Source: Streptomyces iconiensis (GTDB lineage Bacteria > Actinomycetota > Actinomycetes > Streptomycetales > Streptomycetaceae). Taken from it: a stretch of DNA of 64,000 nt. The DNA lies in NCBI RefSeq assembly GCF_028657195.3, contig NZ_JANCPR020000040.1:1-64000 (forward strand), read 5' to 3'. The notes beneath the pieces were generated by a model. The model was not told the DNA's origin. It made no database searches and saw nothing but the letters and a program-made list of their open reading frames with translations. Shown here piece after piece: positions 51,079 to 60,507 of the stretch; positions within the stretch are counted from its first letter, which is position 1, and each line of letters opens with the position of its first letter. The position numbers and the translations under genes are program-made.

Positions 51079-51639
51079 ATGAGACCCACCAGACGCGTTC
51101 TGACCGCCCTCCTGGGCGCCGCTGCCGCCGCCGGCCTCACCCTCGGCGGCGCAGCCGCCGCACAGGCTTCTGCCGCCTCCCCTGCCCCCGCGTCGGCGTC
51201 CGCCTCCGGAGACACGCGGGCGGTCCAGGACGCGCCACGGACCCTGGCCAAGCTCACGCACGCCCAGGCGACGGCCAAATTCCGCGCCGCCGGCCTCACC
51301 TGGACCTCCAGCGGCGGCTGTTCGGACCGCAACAGGCCGAACTGCACCTCCTTCGACCAGCTCAACTCCGCCACCGCTGACGGCGCCGTCACCCTCAAGT
51401 CGGCCTCCAAGTGCGCCATCAAGCTCACCGGGGGCACCGAGACGGGCCACGCGAGCGGCACGTACAGCCACTGGAACGGCTACAAGCTCGACATGGCGCT
51501 CTCCAGCTGCCTGGACAGCTACATCAAGGGCACCTTCACCTCCATAGGTGGCTCCAAGTGGAAGTCCGGCTCGGGCAACATCTACTACCGCGAGGGCAAC
51601 CACTGGGACGTCACCTACTACAACTGCGGCGGCTGCTGA
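51079..51639 (+). CDS. Small secreted LAS/M15-like zinc protein
   Basis: A 186-residue protein with a clear signal peptide (TALLGAAAAAGLTLGGAAAAQA) and several Cys. The mature part contains YSHWNGYKLDM and later NHWDVTYYNC, which fits the SxHxxGxxxD ... HxD layout of the LAS zinc peptidases (Lys/D-Ala-D-Ala/Sonic hedgehog group). Two preceding Cys pairs (GGCSDRNRPNC, SKCAIKLTGG) may form disulfides. I infer a peptidoglycan-directed hydrolase or metal-binding protein; no exact family is recognised. It follows the M15A gene on the same strand. Confidence 0.7.
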   Translation: MRPTRRVLTALLGAAAAAGLTLGGAAAAQASAASPAPASASASGDTRAVQDAPRTLAKLTHAQATAKFRAAGLTWTSSGGCSDRNRPNCTSFDQLNSATADGAVTLKSASKCAIKLTGGTETGHASGTYSHWNGYKLDMALSSCLDSYIKGTFTSIGGSKWKSGSGNIYYREGNHWDVTYYNCGGC

Positions 51640-51775
51640 GCCGGTCGCCGCGGAACCCCACACCGCGCGCCACGAGCGAGCCGTAACGGGCCCGCACGTA
51701 GCCCCACGCAGCGCCTTGAGCCCTCCTCCCGCCGCTCCGAGCGCCCGGAACCGGCGCGCGGAGCACGCACGAGGC

Positions 51776-52366
51776 TCAGACCTTGTACGGGCGCTTGGTG
51801 CGCGCGTCGCGGAGGGCGTGCCCCCACCAGCTCAGTTGGTCGAGCAGCGTCTTGGCGTAACCGTCGACGGCGTGGCTCTCCCGTGGCGTGCCCTGGTCGT
51901 CGAAGACCTCCCAGTAGTTGGCGAAGCTGACCGCGTCCCTGATGCACGCCGCGTGCAGCTCGTTGAAGACCAGCCGCAGCTGCTCGACCGCGTGCAGCCC
52001 TCCGCCGACCCCGCCGTAGGACACGAATCCGACGGGTTTGGCGTTCCACTCGGAGTAGAACCAGTCGACGGCGTTCTTCAGGGATGCCGGGTAGCCCCTG
52101 TTGTAGACGGCGGTGACGACCACGAAGGCATCGGCCGCCTCGATACGTGGGGCGAGCGCCTTGACCTCGTCGGGGAGCGGCGCTTCCGGATCGTCACCGT
52201 TGAAGATCACGGGAAGCCGTTCCTCCAGCAGGTCGATGACGTCGACCTCGAAGTCCCCGTGGGCGCGGGCCTGTTCGGCGATCCAGTGCGCCGGCACAGG
52301 AGCGAACCGGTCGTTACGGGTGCTGCCGACGATGACGGCCACACGGAGACGGCTGCTGTCCGGCAT
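51776..52366 (-). CDS. NADPH-dependent FMN reductase
   Basis: A 196-residue flavodoxin-fold reductase. The FMN phosphate loop is GSTRNDRFAPVPAHW (about 14-28), and the flavin-contact segment is TAVYNRGYPASLKNAVDWF. Family members reduce FMN, quinones or azo dyes using NADPH. ATG 52366 (MPDSSRLRVAVIVGS) is chosen over an upstream frame. It is divergent from the SARP gene. Confidence 0.9.
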   Translation of the reverse strand: MPDSSRLRVAVIVGSTRNDRFAPVPAHWIAEQARAHGDFEVDVIDLLEERLPVIFNGDDPEAPLPDEVKALAPRIEAADAFVVVTAVYNRGYPASLKNAVDWFYSEWNAKPVGFVSYGGVGGGLHAVEQLRLVFNELHAACIRDAVSFANYWEVFDDQGTPRESHAVDGYAKTLLDQLSWWGHALRDARTKRPYKV

Positions 52367-52540
52367 GCTCGTTTCCTCTCTCGGTACCGCGGCGCCTGAA
52401 CGCCGCGAGAAGGCTGTTGGCCGGGCCCCGGCCCGTATGAGCAAGCCGTGCGCACGGGCCCCGTACCGCGTGCCACGGTCCGCTTCCGTGAGCTCGCCCG
52501 GCGCGTTTCACCCTGCCCCCGGAGGGCTCCGGCATCGTTC

Positions 52541-52573
52541 CGGTCCGGCTCCGGTCCGGCTCCGGTCCGGCTC
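52541..52573. repeat. Three perfect 11-bp repeats upstream of the SARP gene
   Basis: CGGTCCGGCTC occurs three times head to tail with no mismatch, about 75-105 bp before the SARP-type start. SARP proteins commonly bind heptameric repeats with 11-bp periodicity, but the matching target should lie in front of target genes, so this may be an autoregulatory site. Confidence 0.6.
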
Positions 52574-52647
52574 CGGCGGCTGCGCACCACGGGCGGGCCG
52601 CCGCAGAGAAGCGGGGCCCTCCTGGAGCCCTGCCATACGCTGGTGAC

Positions 52648-55600
52648 GTGCGATTCGGGGTGTTGGGAGCACTGGAGCTGCGGGGTGCGGGCGGTGACAC
52701 GGTCCGGATCCCGGAGGCCAAGGTGCGTGCGCTCCTTGTCGCGCTTCTGCTCGCCGAAGGCCGCCCCGTCCCCGCCGAGCGGCTGATCGATGGCCTGTGG
52801 GGTCACGGCCTGCCCACGGACCCCGCCAGGGTGCTGCGCGCGAAACTCTCCCAGCTACGGGGCGTCCTGGAACGCGCCGAAGACGGTGCGCGGGGCCGCG
52901 TCCTGCACAGCCAGGCCGGTTACCTGCTGGAGACCGGCCCCGACGAGGTGGACGCAGCGCGCTTCCGTGCCCTCCTCGCGCACGCGCACCGTACGGACGA
53001 TCCGGGCGCCCGGATCGCCGCGCTGGACGAGGCGCTCGCACTGTGGCGCGGTCCGGCGCTGGCGGGCTTCACCGACGAACCGTTCGCCGCCCCCGCAGCC
53101 GCACGCCTGGAAGAGGAGCGGCTGACCGCTCTGGAAACACGCGCTGAGGCCCGCGTGGAGCTGGGAGAACACCGCGCGGTCGCCGACGAGTTGGGCGAGC
53201 TGGCGCAGCGCCATCCGCTGCGTGAACGGCTCCACGCGGCCTATATGAGCGCCCTGTACCGCGCCGGACGCCAGGCAGAGGCCCTGGAGTGCTACGAGCG
53301 GCTGCGGCAGCGCCTCGCCGAGGATCTGGGCGTGGACCCGGGCCCTGAGGCCGCCATGCTCCACCAGGAGATCCTGCGCCAGGACCCCCGCCTGGGCCCT
53401 GACCCGAACTGTCCGCCCGCGCCGGCTTCCGGAACGCACGTCCCGGCTCACGCGCCCATGCCGTCCCCCGGAACGAACCTCCCGGCCCGTGCCGACGAAC
53501 TGATCGACCGCGTACGGGAAACCGCCGAGGTACGCGAACTACTGGAGAGCGCACGGCTGGTGACCCTCACGGGCCCAGGCGGTGTCGGCAAGACACGTCT
53601 CGCGGTGGAGGCCGCCGCCGGTCTCGTCCCCGACTACCCCGACGGCGTCTGGCTGGTGGAGCTGGGGGCCCTGCCCGGCCGGCCCGAACCCGGCGCCACG
53701 CTGTGCGTCGCCGAGGCCGTGGAGACCGTACTCGGCATCCGCAACGAAGTGACGACCGCGGACTGCGCGGAGACCACGGCCGCGCGGCTGGCCGGCGTCC
53801 TGGCCGGCTCCCGCTGCCTCCTGGTACTCGACAACTGCGAGCACCTGCTCGGCGCCGCCGCCGACCTGGTGCGGCGACTGCTACAGGCGGCCCCCGGGGT
53901 GAGGTGCCTGTTGACGAGCAGGGAGACGCTGGGCCTCCCCGGCGAGCATGTGTACGACGTACCGCTGCTGAGCCTGCCGCGGCACGAGTGCCCGCCGGAG
54001 GAGTGCTCCCAGGAGGACGGCGTTCCCTGGCGGGCCCCGCCCCGGAACGCCGCAGAATCCGGAGCCGTACGGCTGTTCGCCGCCCACGCCTCGGCCCAGG
54101 CGCCGTCCTTCCGCCTCGACGAAGCCACCCTCCCCCTGGTCGTCTCGGTCTGCCGCCACCTGGACGGCCTGCCGCTCGCACTGGAACTGGCCGCGCACCG
54201 CGTCAGAGCGCTGGGCCTGCGTGAGCTGGCCGCACGCCTGGACGACCGTTTCGCGCTCCTGGCCGCCGGCGGTGCCCACCTTCCCAGTCGCCAACAGACC
54301 CTCCGCGCGGTCATCGACTGGAGCTGGGAGATGCTCACGGAGGCGGAGAAGACCGTACTGCGCCGCCTGGTGGTGCACGCCGACGGCTGCACCCTGCGCG
54401 CCGCCGAGGCGGTCACCACAGGGGTGGGCCCCGTCCAGGGCGGTGTACTGGAGCCGCTGGCCCGACTCGTCGAACGCTCCCTGGTGACCGCCGTCGAGGG
54501 TCCGGACGAAGTGCGCTACAGCATGCTGGAGTCCGTCTCCGTCTACGCGGCCGAACGCCTGCGCGAGGCGGGCGAGACAGAGGCGGCCCAGCTGTCGCAC
54601 ATGCGCTACTACAGGGAGTTCACCGAGGATGCCGACCCACGTCTGCGCGGCAGCGAACAGCGCTACTGGCTGCGCAGGCTGAGCGACGAGAGCGCCAACA
54701 TCAGTGCCGCGCTCGACACGGCGCTGCGCCACGGGGACGCCGACAGCGCCCTGCGCCTCGCCGTCGGCGTCTTCTGGCACCGCTGGATCAAGGGCCGGCA
54801 CGGCGAGGCACACCGCTCGCTCACCCGGGCACTCACCCTGGAAGGCGGCAGCCGGGCCGTCCGCGCGCGTGCCCACGCCTGGCGTACGTTCCTGGACCTG
54901 ATCGCCAGAGAACCCGCCGACCCTCTGGCCGCTGCCCAGGCGGCCCTGGACCTCTTCGACGGCGCCGACGACGAGGAGGGCCGCTCGACCGCCAAGTGGG
55001 CCCTGTCCCCCGCGCTCGTGGAGTGCGGTGAGATCCAGGCAGCCGAGTCTCTGGTGGGCCAGGCGCTGTCCGCCTTCCGGGCCCGTGGCGACACCTGGGG
55101 CACCGCTGCGGCGCTCGCCAACCGCGCCTGGCTGGACATGCTGCGCGGCGCCCTCCCCCGCTTCGAGACCGACGGAGCGCACGCACTGAAGCTGTTCACC
55201 GAGATCGGCGACGAGTGGGGAAAGTTGGAGGCCATGGCCGCCCTGTGGCGGCAGAAGGAGACGGCGGGCGACTACGAGGAGGCCGAACGGATAGGGCAGG
55301 AGGCGCTGCGCATCGCACAGGACCTCAACCTGTGGCGCCAGGTGTCCTTCTGGCTGGCCTGCCTCGGCGGGAGCGCCCTGACGCGGGGCGCCCTCGCACA
55401 GGCCGAGGACCTCCTGGAACGCGCCAGGAAACTGGCGACCGAGCACGGCGAACGGTACGGCGAACGCCTCGCGCGCTTCGGACTGGGCCTCACGGCCCGC
55501 CGCGCCGGCGACTTCTCCCGCGCCGAGGACCACTTCCGCGCGTGGCTGGGCGGGGGCCCATGGGACCAGGGTTCCGTCGATGCCGCCCTGGCACTTGCCG

Positions 55601-55926
55601 AGACGGGCTTCCTGGCGGAACAGCGCGGCAAGCCTCTCGAAGCACTGCGCCTGCACAGGAAGGGCCTCACGGCGGCCCGCGCGACCGGTTCGCACCGCGC
55701 GCTCGCCCTGGCACTGACCGGGCTCGCGGGCGCGCACACACTGGCGGGCAACCCCGAAGAGGCCGCGCGCCTGCTCGGCGCAGCCGACGCCGCGCGCGCC
55801 GCATCAGGTACCCCCGTGCCCCCCACCGAGAGCGCAGACCTCGACCGCGTCACGGCCGCCACACGGAACGCCCTCGAAGAGGCCGTCTTCACCGCCGAGT
55901 TCGACCGTGGCCGCCGCTCCCCTTGA
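52648..55926 (+). CDS. Second SARP-NB-ARC-TPR transcriptional regulator
   Basis: A 1092-residue AfsR-like regulator. The OmpR-type DNA-binding domain (RFGVLGALELRGAGGDTVRI, residues 1-95) and the BTAD (about 95-245, HAAYMSALYRAGRQAEALEC) are followed by an NB-ARC ATPase with Walker A GPGGVGKTRL and Walker B CLLVLDNCEHLL, an arm rich in HTH-like helices (SRQQTLRAVIDWSWEMLTEA) and a TPR C-terminus. It differs from the other regulator in domain joints and lacks the repeat linker. GTG 52648 begins right at the DNA-binding domain. It probably controls a pathway elsewhere. Confidence 0.92.
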   Translation: MRFGVLGALELRGAGGDTVRIPEAKVRALLVALLLAEGRPVPAERLIDGLWGHGLPTDPARVLRAKLSQLRGVLERAEDGARGRVLHSQAGYLLETGPDEVDAARFRALLAHAHRTDDPGARIAALDEALALWRGPALAGFTDEPFAAPAAARLEEERLTALETRAEARVELGEHRAVADELGELAQRHPLRERLHAAYMSALYRAGRQAEALECYERLRQRLAEDLGVDPGPEAAMLHQEILRQDPRLGPDPNCPPAPASGTHVPAHAPMPSPGTNLPARADELIDRVRETAEVRELLESARLVTLTGPGGVGKTRLAVEAAAGLVPDYPDGVWLVELGALPGRPEPGATLCVAEAVETVLGIRNEVTTADCAETTAARLAGVLAGSRCLLVLDNCEHLLGAAADLVRRLLQAAPGVRCLLTSRETLGLPGEHVYDVPLLSLPRHECPPEECSQEDGVPWRAPPRNAAESGAVRLFAAHASAQAPSFRLDEATLPLVVSVCRHLDGLPLALELAAHRVRALGLRELAARLDDRFALLAAGGAHLPSRQQTLRAVIDWSWEMLTEAEKTVLRRLVVHADGCTLRAAEAVTTGVGPVQGGVLEPLARLVERSLVTAVEGPDEVRYSMLESVSVYAAERLREAGETEAAQLSHMRYYREFTEDADPRLRGSEQRYWLRRLSDESANISAALDTALRHGDADSALRLAVGVFWHRWIKGRHGEAHRSLTRALTLEGGSRAVRARAHAWRTFLDLIAREPADPLAAAQAALDLFDGADDEEGRSTAKWALSPALVECGEIQAAESLVGQALSAFRARGDTWGTAAALANRAWLDMLRGALPRFETDGAHALKLFTEIGDEWGKLEAMAALWRQKETAGDYEEAERIGQEALRIAQDLNLWRQVSFWLACLGGSALTRGALAQAEDLLERARKLATEHGERYGERLARFGLGLTARRAGDFSRAEDHFRAWLGGGPWDQGSVDAALALAETGFLAEQRGKPLEALRLHRKGLTAARATGSHRALALALTGLAGAHTLAGNPEEAARLLGAADAARAASGTPVPPTESADLDRVTAATRNALEEAVFTAEFDRGRRSP

Positions 55927-56202
55927 CACTCAGCCGAAGCCGCCGTTCCGGTTGACGTGTGACACCGAGGGCACGGCCGCCCCTGATCGCCGCCCGTGGC
56001 CCCCACAGATCCCCTCACCCACCCCCGCCTCCGTGGCCGCGTCGCCCTCACCTGGCGTGCCAACGGCCCCGTCGGCCCCGCAGCCCAGCCCACGCCCTCC
56101 CCTCCCGCCTGTGCGCTGCCTTCGCCACCCAGACGACCTGAACGACCGCCTCCTGCGGCCCCGAACACCTTGTACCGCCCGGCGGTTCGGCCATCCCTCA
56201 CG

Positions 56203-58272
56203 TCAACTCGCGGACTCCACGGCCCCGTCGGTGCGCTCGGCCTGTGTCGGAACCAGGTCGTACTGCGCGGCCTGGGCCTGGTACATGGACCGGTAGAGCC
56301 CGCCCTCTCGTCCCATCAGCGTGCCGTGGTCGCCGTCCTCGACCAGGCGGCCCCGGTCGAGCACGTAGATGTGATCGGCGGTCGCGGTGGCCGCCAGGCG
56401 GTGGGTGATGAGGACCACCGTGGTGTCCTCCTCGGTGAGGCGCCGCAGCCGCGCGAACGTCTCGATCTCCGCGTGCGGGTCGAGCGCTGAGGTCGGCTCG
56501 TCGACGAGCACGAAAGCCGCGCCCCGGTAACGGATACGGGCGTGGGCCAGCTTCTGCCACTGCCCGCCGGAAATCTGCGTACCGCGCTCGTACCCCTTGA
56601 CGACAATCGAGTCCCATCCGTGCGGAAGCCCGTCCACGATGTGCCGCGCGTCGGCGTCCCTCGCTGCCGTCTCCAGCCGCTCCCCGTCCGCGGGGACACG
56701 CGCGTCCCCGATGGTGATGTTCGTACGGGCGCTCATCTGCCAGCGGGGATAGTCCTGGCCCAACAGCGCCACCTTCTCGAACAGCTGCCGCCGGTCGGCG
56801 TCCCGCACCTCCACGCGCACCGGATCGTCCGCCGTGCCGCCCCCTTCCCACCACACCCGGCCTTCGCCCGGGAGCATCAGCCCCGCGAGGATCTTGGCGA
56901 GGGTGGTCTTGCCCGAACCGTTGGCGCCGACCAGTGCGATCACTTTGCCTCGCGGTACCGAAAGGCTCACCGCGTCGAGCGCCGGTTTCTCCGCGCCGGG
57001 GTACGTGAAGGACACGTTGTCCACCCGGATCGCGTTCACGACCTCTGGCAGGTCGGCACCGCTCTCCGGGATCGCGTGCCGCGCGGCCATGTCGATGGCC
57101 TCCTGGGTGTCGGTGAGCAACAGCATCTCCTCGTACATCCGGTTGAGTTGCATCACCAGGGAGGACAGCTTCGCGGTGGAGTTACGGATGGCGATCACCG
57201 CCGTACCGCCGACGGCGAGCGGCATGCCGCCTCCGGTCAGCAGCCACCAGAGCATCCCGTAGGCGCCCAGAGCGGCCACCCCGGACAGCGCCGAGGCGAT
57301 CAGGTCGGTGTGGGCCTGCGCACGCGCCAGACGGCGCTGCTCGGCCTCTGTGGAGGCCGACATCTCCCCGTACCCGCGCAGCAGCAGTTCCCCCGCCCCG
57401 TGCGCCCGGATCTCCGCTCCTGCGTGCGGCATCGTCAGGTACTGCAGCAGGCTGGCAATGGCCCGCCTGTGGTCGATCCAGTGCCGCCGCGAGGTGTACT
57501 CACGCCGGGCCGACCGGACAGCTCCCCACCCTTTGGGCAGCGCCACCCCCAGGAGCGTCGGCAGCAACAGCGGGTGCAGCGACGCGAGAACGGTCCCGGC
57601 CGCGACCATGCCGATCAGCGCGTTGGCGATACCGACGGACAGCCCGAGCATCCTGCGGGCGGAGTCCGTCCCGAACTTGCCTGCCTCCAGGACGCGTTGC
57701 ACGGCCGGTTCCTCGGTCGCCACCAGCTCCACCCGCGTCACCGCTGTGTAGTAGCGCGTGGAGACCGCCCGTTCGACCTGTGGCTCCAGCCTGCCGGACA
57801 TCGCCACCGACCACGCGGCCAGCACCGCCACGCACATGGACATCACCGCGAGCACGACCAGCGCGGGCAGCGCCTGCCGTAGCCGCTCAGGTGTCGGTCC
57901 ACCCGCGAACAGCGAAGTGAGCACCCCGTTCACCGCGACGAGCCCGTAGGCGGAGGCCAGCCCCTGCCCGAGTTCGGCCAGCACCACACCGGCCAGCGCC
58001 CGCCGGTCGGCCTCCCAGGCCGCACGCACGACCAGCGCGACCATACGGGGCAGCGCCTGGGCCATCTCCCAGAAGCTCATCCGGATCAGCGCGCCCTCAT
58101 GGCGCACATAGGCCTGGTCGTAGCGCAGCTTCCCGCCGAACATCTCCCGCTCGGCAGCAGAGACGTGCTCGTGCGCCCCCGTTTTCCGCGTACCACTGGT
58201 ACGTCTCCGCACACCACCCGCGCGTTTCCGCGTACTACTTGTGCGCTCTGCCGGTCTCCCCCAGCCGTTCAC
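56203..58272 (-). CDS. ABC exporter with fused membrane and ATPase domains
   Basis: A 689-residue half-transporter. A basic N-terminus of about 60 residues precedes six membrane helices (ALVVLAVMSMCVAVLAAW, IGMVAAGTVLASLHPLLLPT, GVAALGAYGMLWWLLTGGGM) and the ATPase: Walker A VGANGSGKTTL, signature ISGGQWQKLAHARI, Walker B AFVLVDEPTSALDP. GTG 58272 overlaps the NUDIX stop by 4 nt (GTGA), which fixes the start. The lipid/peptide exporter class fits; no other subunit is adjacent, so it likely works as homodimer. Confidence 0.9.
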   Translation of the reverse strand: MNGWGRPAERTSSTRKRAGGVRRRTSGTRKTGAHEHVSAAEREMFGGKLRYDQAYVRHEGALIRMSFWEMAQALPRMVALVVRAAWEADRRALAGVVLAELGQGLASAYGLVAVNGVLTSLFAGGPTPERLRQALPALVVLAVMSMCVAVLAAWSVAMSGRLEPQVERAVSTRYYTAVTRVELVATEEPAVQRVLEAGKFGTDSARRMLGLSVGIANALIGMVAAGTVLASLHPLLLPTLLGVALPKGWGAVRSARREYTSRRHWIDHRRAIASLLQYLTMPHAGAEIRAHGAGELLLRGYGEMSASTEAEQRRLARAQAHTDLIASALSGVAALGAYGMLWWLLTGGGMPLAVGGTAVIAIRNSTAKLSSLVMQLNRMYEEMLLLTDTQEAIDMAARHAIPESGADLPEVVNAIRVDNVSFTYPGAEKPALDAVSLSVPRGKVIALVGANGSGKTTLAKILAGLMLPGEGRVWWEGGGTADDPVRVEVRDADRRQLFEKVALLGQDYPRWQMSARTNITIGDARVPADGERLETAARDADARHIVDGLPHGWDSIVVKGYERGTQISGGQWQKLAHARIRYRGAAFVLVDEPTSALDPHAEIETFARLRRLTEEDTTVVLITHRLAATATADHIYVLDRGRLVEDGDHGTLMGREGGLYRSMYQAQAAQYDLVPTQAERTDGAVESAS

Positions 58273-58712
58273 ACCGACCACCCCACACTCGTGTACGTCC
58301 AGCCCTGGGCGATGCCCTCCAGCGCGGTCCGCGCGTAACCGACCACAGGGCACGGCAACGCCGCACGTGGCCACCAGGCCCACTCACGGCACCTGTCCGG
58401 CTCTCTCAGCTGCGGCTCGCCGCTCCACCTGTGCACACGGAAGAACAACTGGAGGCGCGGTTCCCCGGCCCCCGCACCGCGTACGTGCACGGTGTGCACC
58501 AGCTCCAGGTCCGGCTCGTCGAGTACGAACCCCAGCTCCTCGTACGCCTCCCGCACCGCACAGGCACGCACGCTCTCGTCCTCCACGTGCCCGGCCGGCA
58601 GGTGCCAGGTGTCCGGCGCGAACGCCGCCCCGGGAGCACGCCTCCCCAGGAGGACCCGCCTCCCGCGTTCGAATACAAGATGGGCCCCGATCGCATGCGG
58701 CCATGGACGCAC
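58269..58712 (-). CDS. NUDIX hydrolase with a shortened box
   Basis: A 147-residue NUDIX protein. The box is LPAGHVEDESVRACAVREAYEELGF, which fits Gx5Ex7REUxEExGU except that one residue is missing between G and the first E. The catalytic REAYEELG is intact. GTG 58712, preceded by AGGAGG at short spacing, is the start that begins just before the domain. The stop overlaps the ABC exporter start (GTGA), so the two are translationally coupled, an unusual pairing. Confidence 0.82.
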   Translation of the reverse strand: MRPWPHAIGAHLVFERGRRVLLGRRAPGAAFAPDTWHLPAGHVEDESVRACAVREAYEELGFVLDEPDLELVHTVHVRGAGAGEPRLQLFFRVHRWSGEPQLREPDRCREWAWWPRAALPCPVVGYARTALEGIAQGWTYTSVGWSV

Positions 58713-59025
58713 AACTCCTCCTGGTTGACGGGAACTCGGACGGATGCGCGGTTCAACGGCCCCCGCACGAGCGAGGTGACGGCCCAGCCGGGGCGATTCC
58801 CCGGACGCATGTACGGCAACCCCACTCCCGCCCCGTCCTGCCGGGGGCCGGCGCCACCTGCGCCCTGTGCGATTCACGCACGCGTGTACCGTCACCCTCA
58901 CCGGGGATTGCGCCACTCTTCCGCCCCGGCCCCGCGGGCCCCGCGTCTTGTCCCAGGAGCCGGCCCCGCACAGCATCCAGCGGCCTGCCCAGTAGTCCGC
59001 TCCGGTCGATGTCCGAGGGGGAACG

Positions 59026-59925
59026 GTGACGACGGCAGAGGAAACCCGCCTGCGAATCGGCCGGTTCGGTGTGTGGCTCGCGCCCCAGACCTTGCTGGGT
59101 ACGCCGGTTCCGGTGCAGCGCGAACAGTTCACCCGCATCGAACGGCTCGGATACGGCTCGCTGTGGACCGGTGAACCGCCGGCCACCGCACCGGTCAGCA
59201 GCCGCGAAATACTGGCCCAACTCGCCGTTGCCCTGGCGGCGACCGAACGGCTCGTCCTCGGGGCGGGCATCGCCAACATCGGCATGCGTGACCCCATGGC
59301 CATGCACAGCGGAGCCGCGACTCTCGCCGAGGCATACCCGGGCCGGCTGATCCTCGGGCTCGGCGGCCAGAGCGGCGACCGCCCACTGACTCAACTGCGG
59401 CGTTACTTGGACGCGATGGACGAGGCCGCCACACGCATACCGCCCGGACCCCGGTACCCTCGCGTTCTCGCCGCACTGGGGCCCAAAGCGCACCAAGTGG
59501 CCGGCGAACGCACCGACGGCGTCCACCCGTTCATGCAACCGGTCGAGCACACCCGGGCAGCGCGGAAAGCACTGGGTCCCGGCCCGCTACTGGTCCCCCA
59601 CCAAGCCCTGTACCTCGACACCAACGCCGAAACGGCTCGTGCCCAACTCCGCGCGCTCCTCACCACCGGCCGGCGCGAAGTTGTCGAGACCCCCTACACC
59701 AGGAACTACCGGCGGCTCGGCTACGGGAACGACGACCTGGCGGGCGAGTACAGCGACCGGCTCATCGACGCCACACTTGCCTGGGGCGACGAAGCCACCA
59801 TCGCCGACCGGCTCCACGCCCACCTGGACGCGGGCGCCGACCACGTACTCCTGCACCCCTTGACCCCCGATCTCCCCTCCGCCGTTGACCACTTGGAACG
59901 CCTGGCCCCGCTCCTACGCCCCTGA
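59026..59925 (+). CDS. LLM-class F420-dependent oxidoreductase
   Basis: A 299-residue luciferase-like TIM-barrel flavin/F420 oxidoreductase. Typical segments are RIGRFGVWLAPQ, GYGSLWTGEPPATAP, ERLVLGAGIANIGMRDPM, HSGAATLAEAYPGRLILGLG and GADHVLLHPLTPD. Members use F420 or FMN to reduce or oxidise small molecules. GTG 59026 begins close to the conserved start. It is divergent from the NUDIX gene and alone on its strand. Confidence 0.9.
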   Translation: MTTAEETRLRIGRFGVWLAPQTLLGTPVPVQREQFTRIERLGYGSLWTGEPPATAPVSSREILAQLAVALAATERLVLGAGIANIGMRDPMAMHSGAATLAEAYPGRLILGLGGQSGDRPLTQLRRYLDAMDEAATRIPPGPRYPRVLAALGPKAHQVAGERTDGVHPFMQPVEHTRAARKALGPGPLLVPHQALYLDTNAETARAQLRALLTTGRREVVETPYTRNYRRLGYGNDDLAGEYSDRLIDATLAWGDEATIADRLHAHLDAGADHVLLHPLTPDLPSAVDHLERLAPLLRP

Positions 59926-60423
59926 TCCCCGCCCCCTGCACGGCGAGGGCAGACCGCTCCACCATGAAGGGGACCGTCTCGGGGCCACCCGAGACGAACG
60001 GTGGGGGCAGGCCCGCCACATGGAAGCTCCTCTCGGCCGCCGTCGACCGCCGGCTCAAGAGCGGCGCGCACGACCGGCGGCCCCGGGGAGAGAAACAACG
60101 ACCACCGCACCCCCACGTCCCGCCGCCACGCGCTCACTGACCGCGGTCACCCACCTCCACGCACCTCACAGGCGGCCTGACCCGCACTCTGAGACGGTTG
60201 CCCGGCTGCCTCGGCAGCGGTGAGTTACTACCTGTGCGCACCCGCCCCGACTGGAGCGCCACCGGTAGACGTCTTGGGCTGCTCACTGCGGCAGTCCTCG
60301 GCATGGGCGTCATGGCCACATGGGCGTTCCGTAGCTACCGGAAGCCGACGAAGGCCGGACATCAAGCACCAAGGGGCGGCCCACGAGAGCGCGCGGCCCA
60401 TCAGAGCAGCAGCACCCCCACTT
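59926..60423. other. Gap after the LLM gene
   Basis: About 500 bp with no convincing gene other than the weak small-protein candidate at 60234-60425. Otherwise I see no repeats or hairpins of note. Confidence 0.35.
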
Positions 60424-60425
60424 AA
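60234..60425 (+). CDS. Possible small membrane protein
   Basis: A 63-residue frame from GTG 60234 contains one plausible membrane segment (LGLLTAAVLGMGVMATWAF) followed by a basic tail (RSYRKPTKAGHQAPRGG). There is no ribosome site and codon bias is weak, so this is a low-confidence call. Confidence 0.25.
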   Translation: MRTRPDWSATGRRLGLLTAAVLGMGVMATWAFRSYRKPTKAGHQAPRGGPRERAAHQSSSTPT

Positions 60426-60488
60426 AGCAAACAATTGGCGTTAAGCCTGAGCGGGCTCTACGCTCCCCTAAAGCAAACACTTTGCTTT
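60424..60488 (+). promoter_or_regulatory. Two operator copies upstream of the MFS gene
   Basis: A perfect 19-bp dyad AAAGCAAACACTTTGCTTT (60470-60488) lies 19 bp before the start codon. An imperfect copy at 60424-60442 keeps the first AAAGCAAA arm exactly and 6 of 8 positions of the second, 46 bp upstream. The region is AT-rich compared with its surroundings. Such paired dyads are typical of a TetR/MarR/LysR-type operator. Confidence 0.7.
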
Positions 60489-60507
60489 TACTTCTCAAGG
60501 GAGTCCC

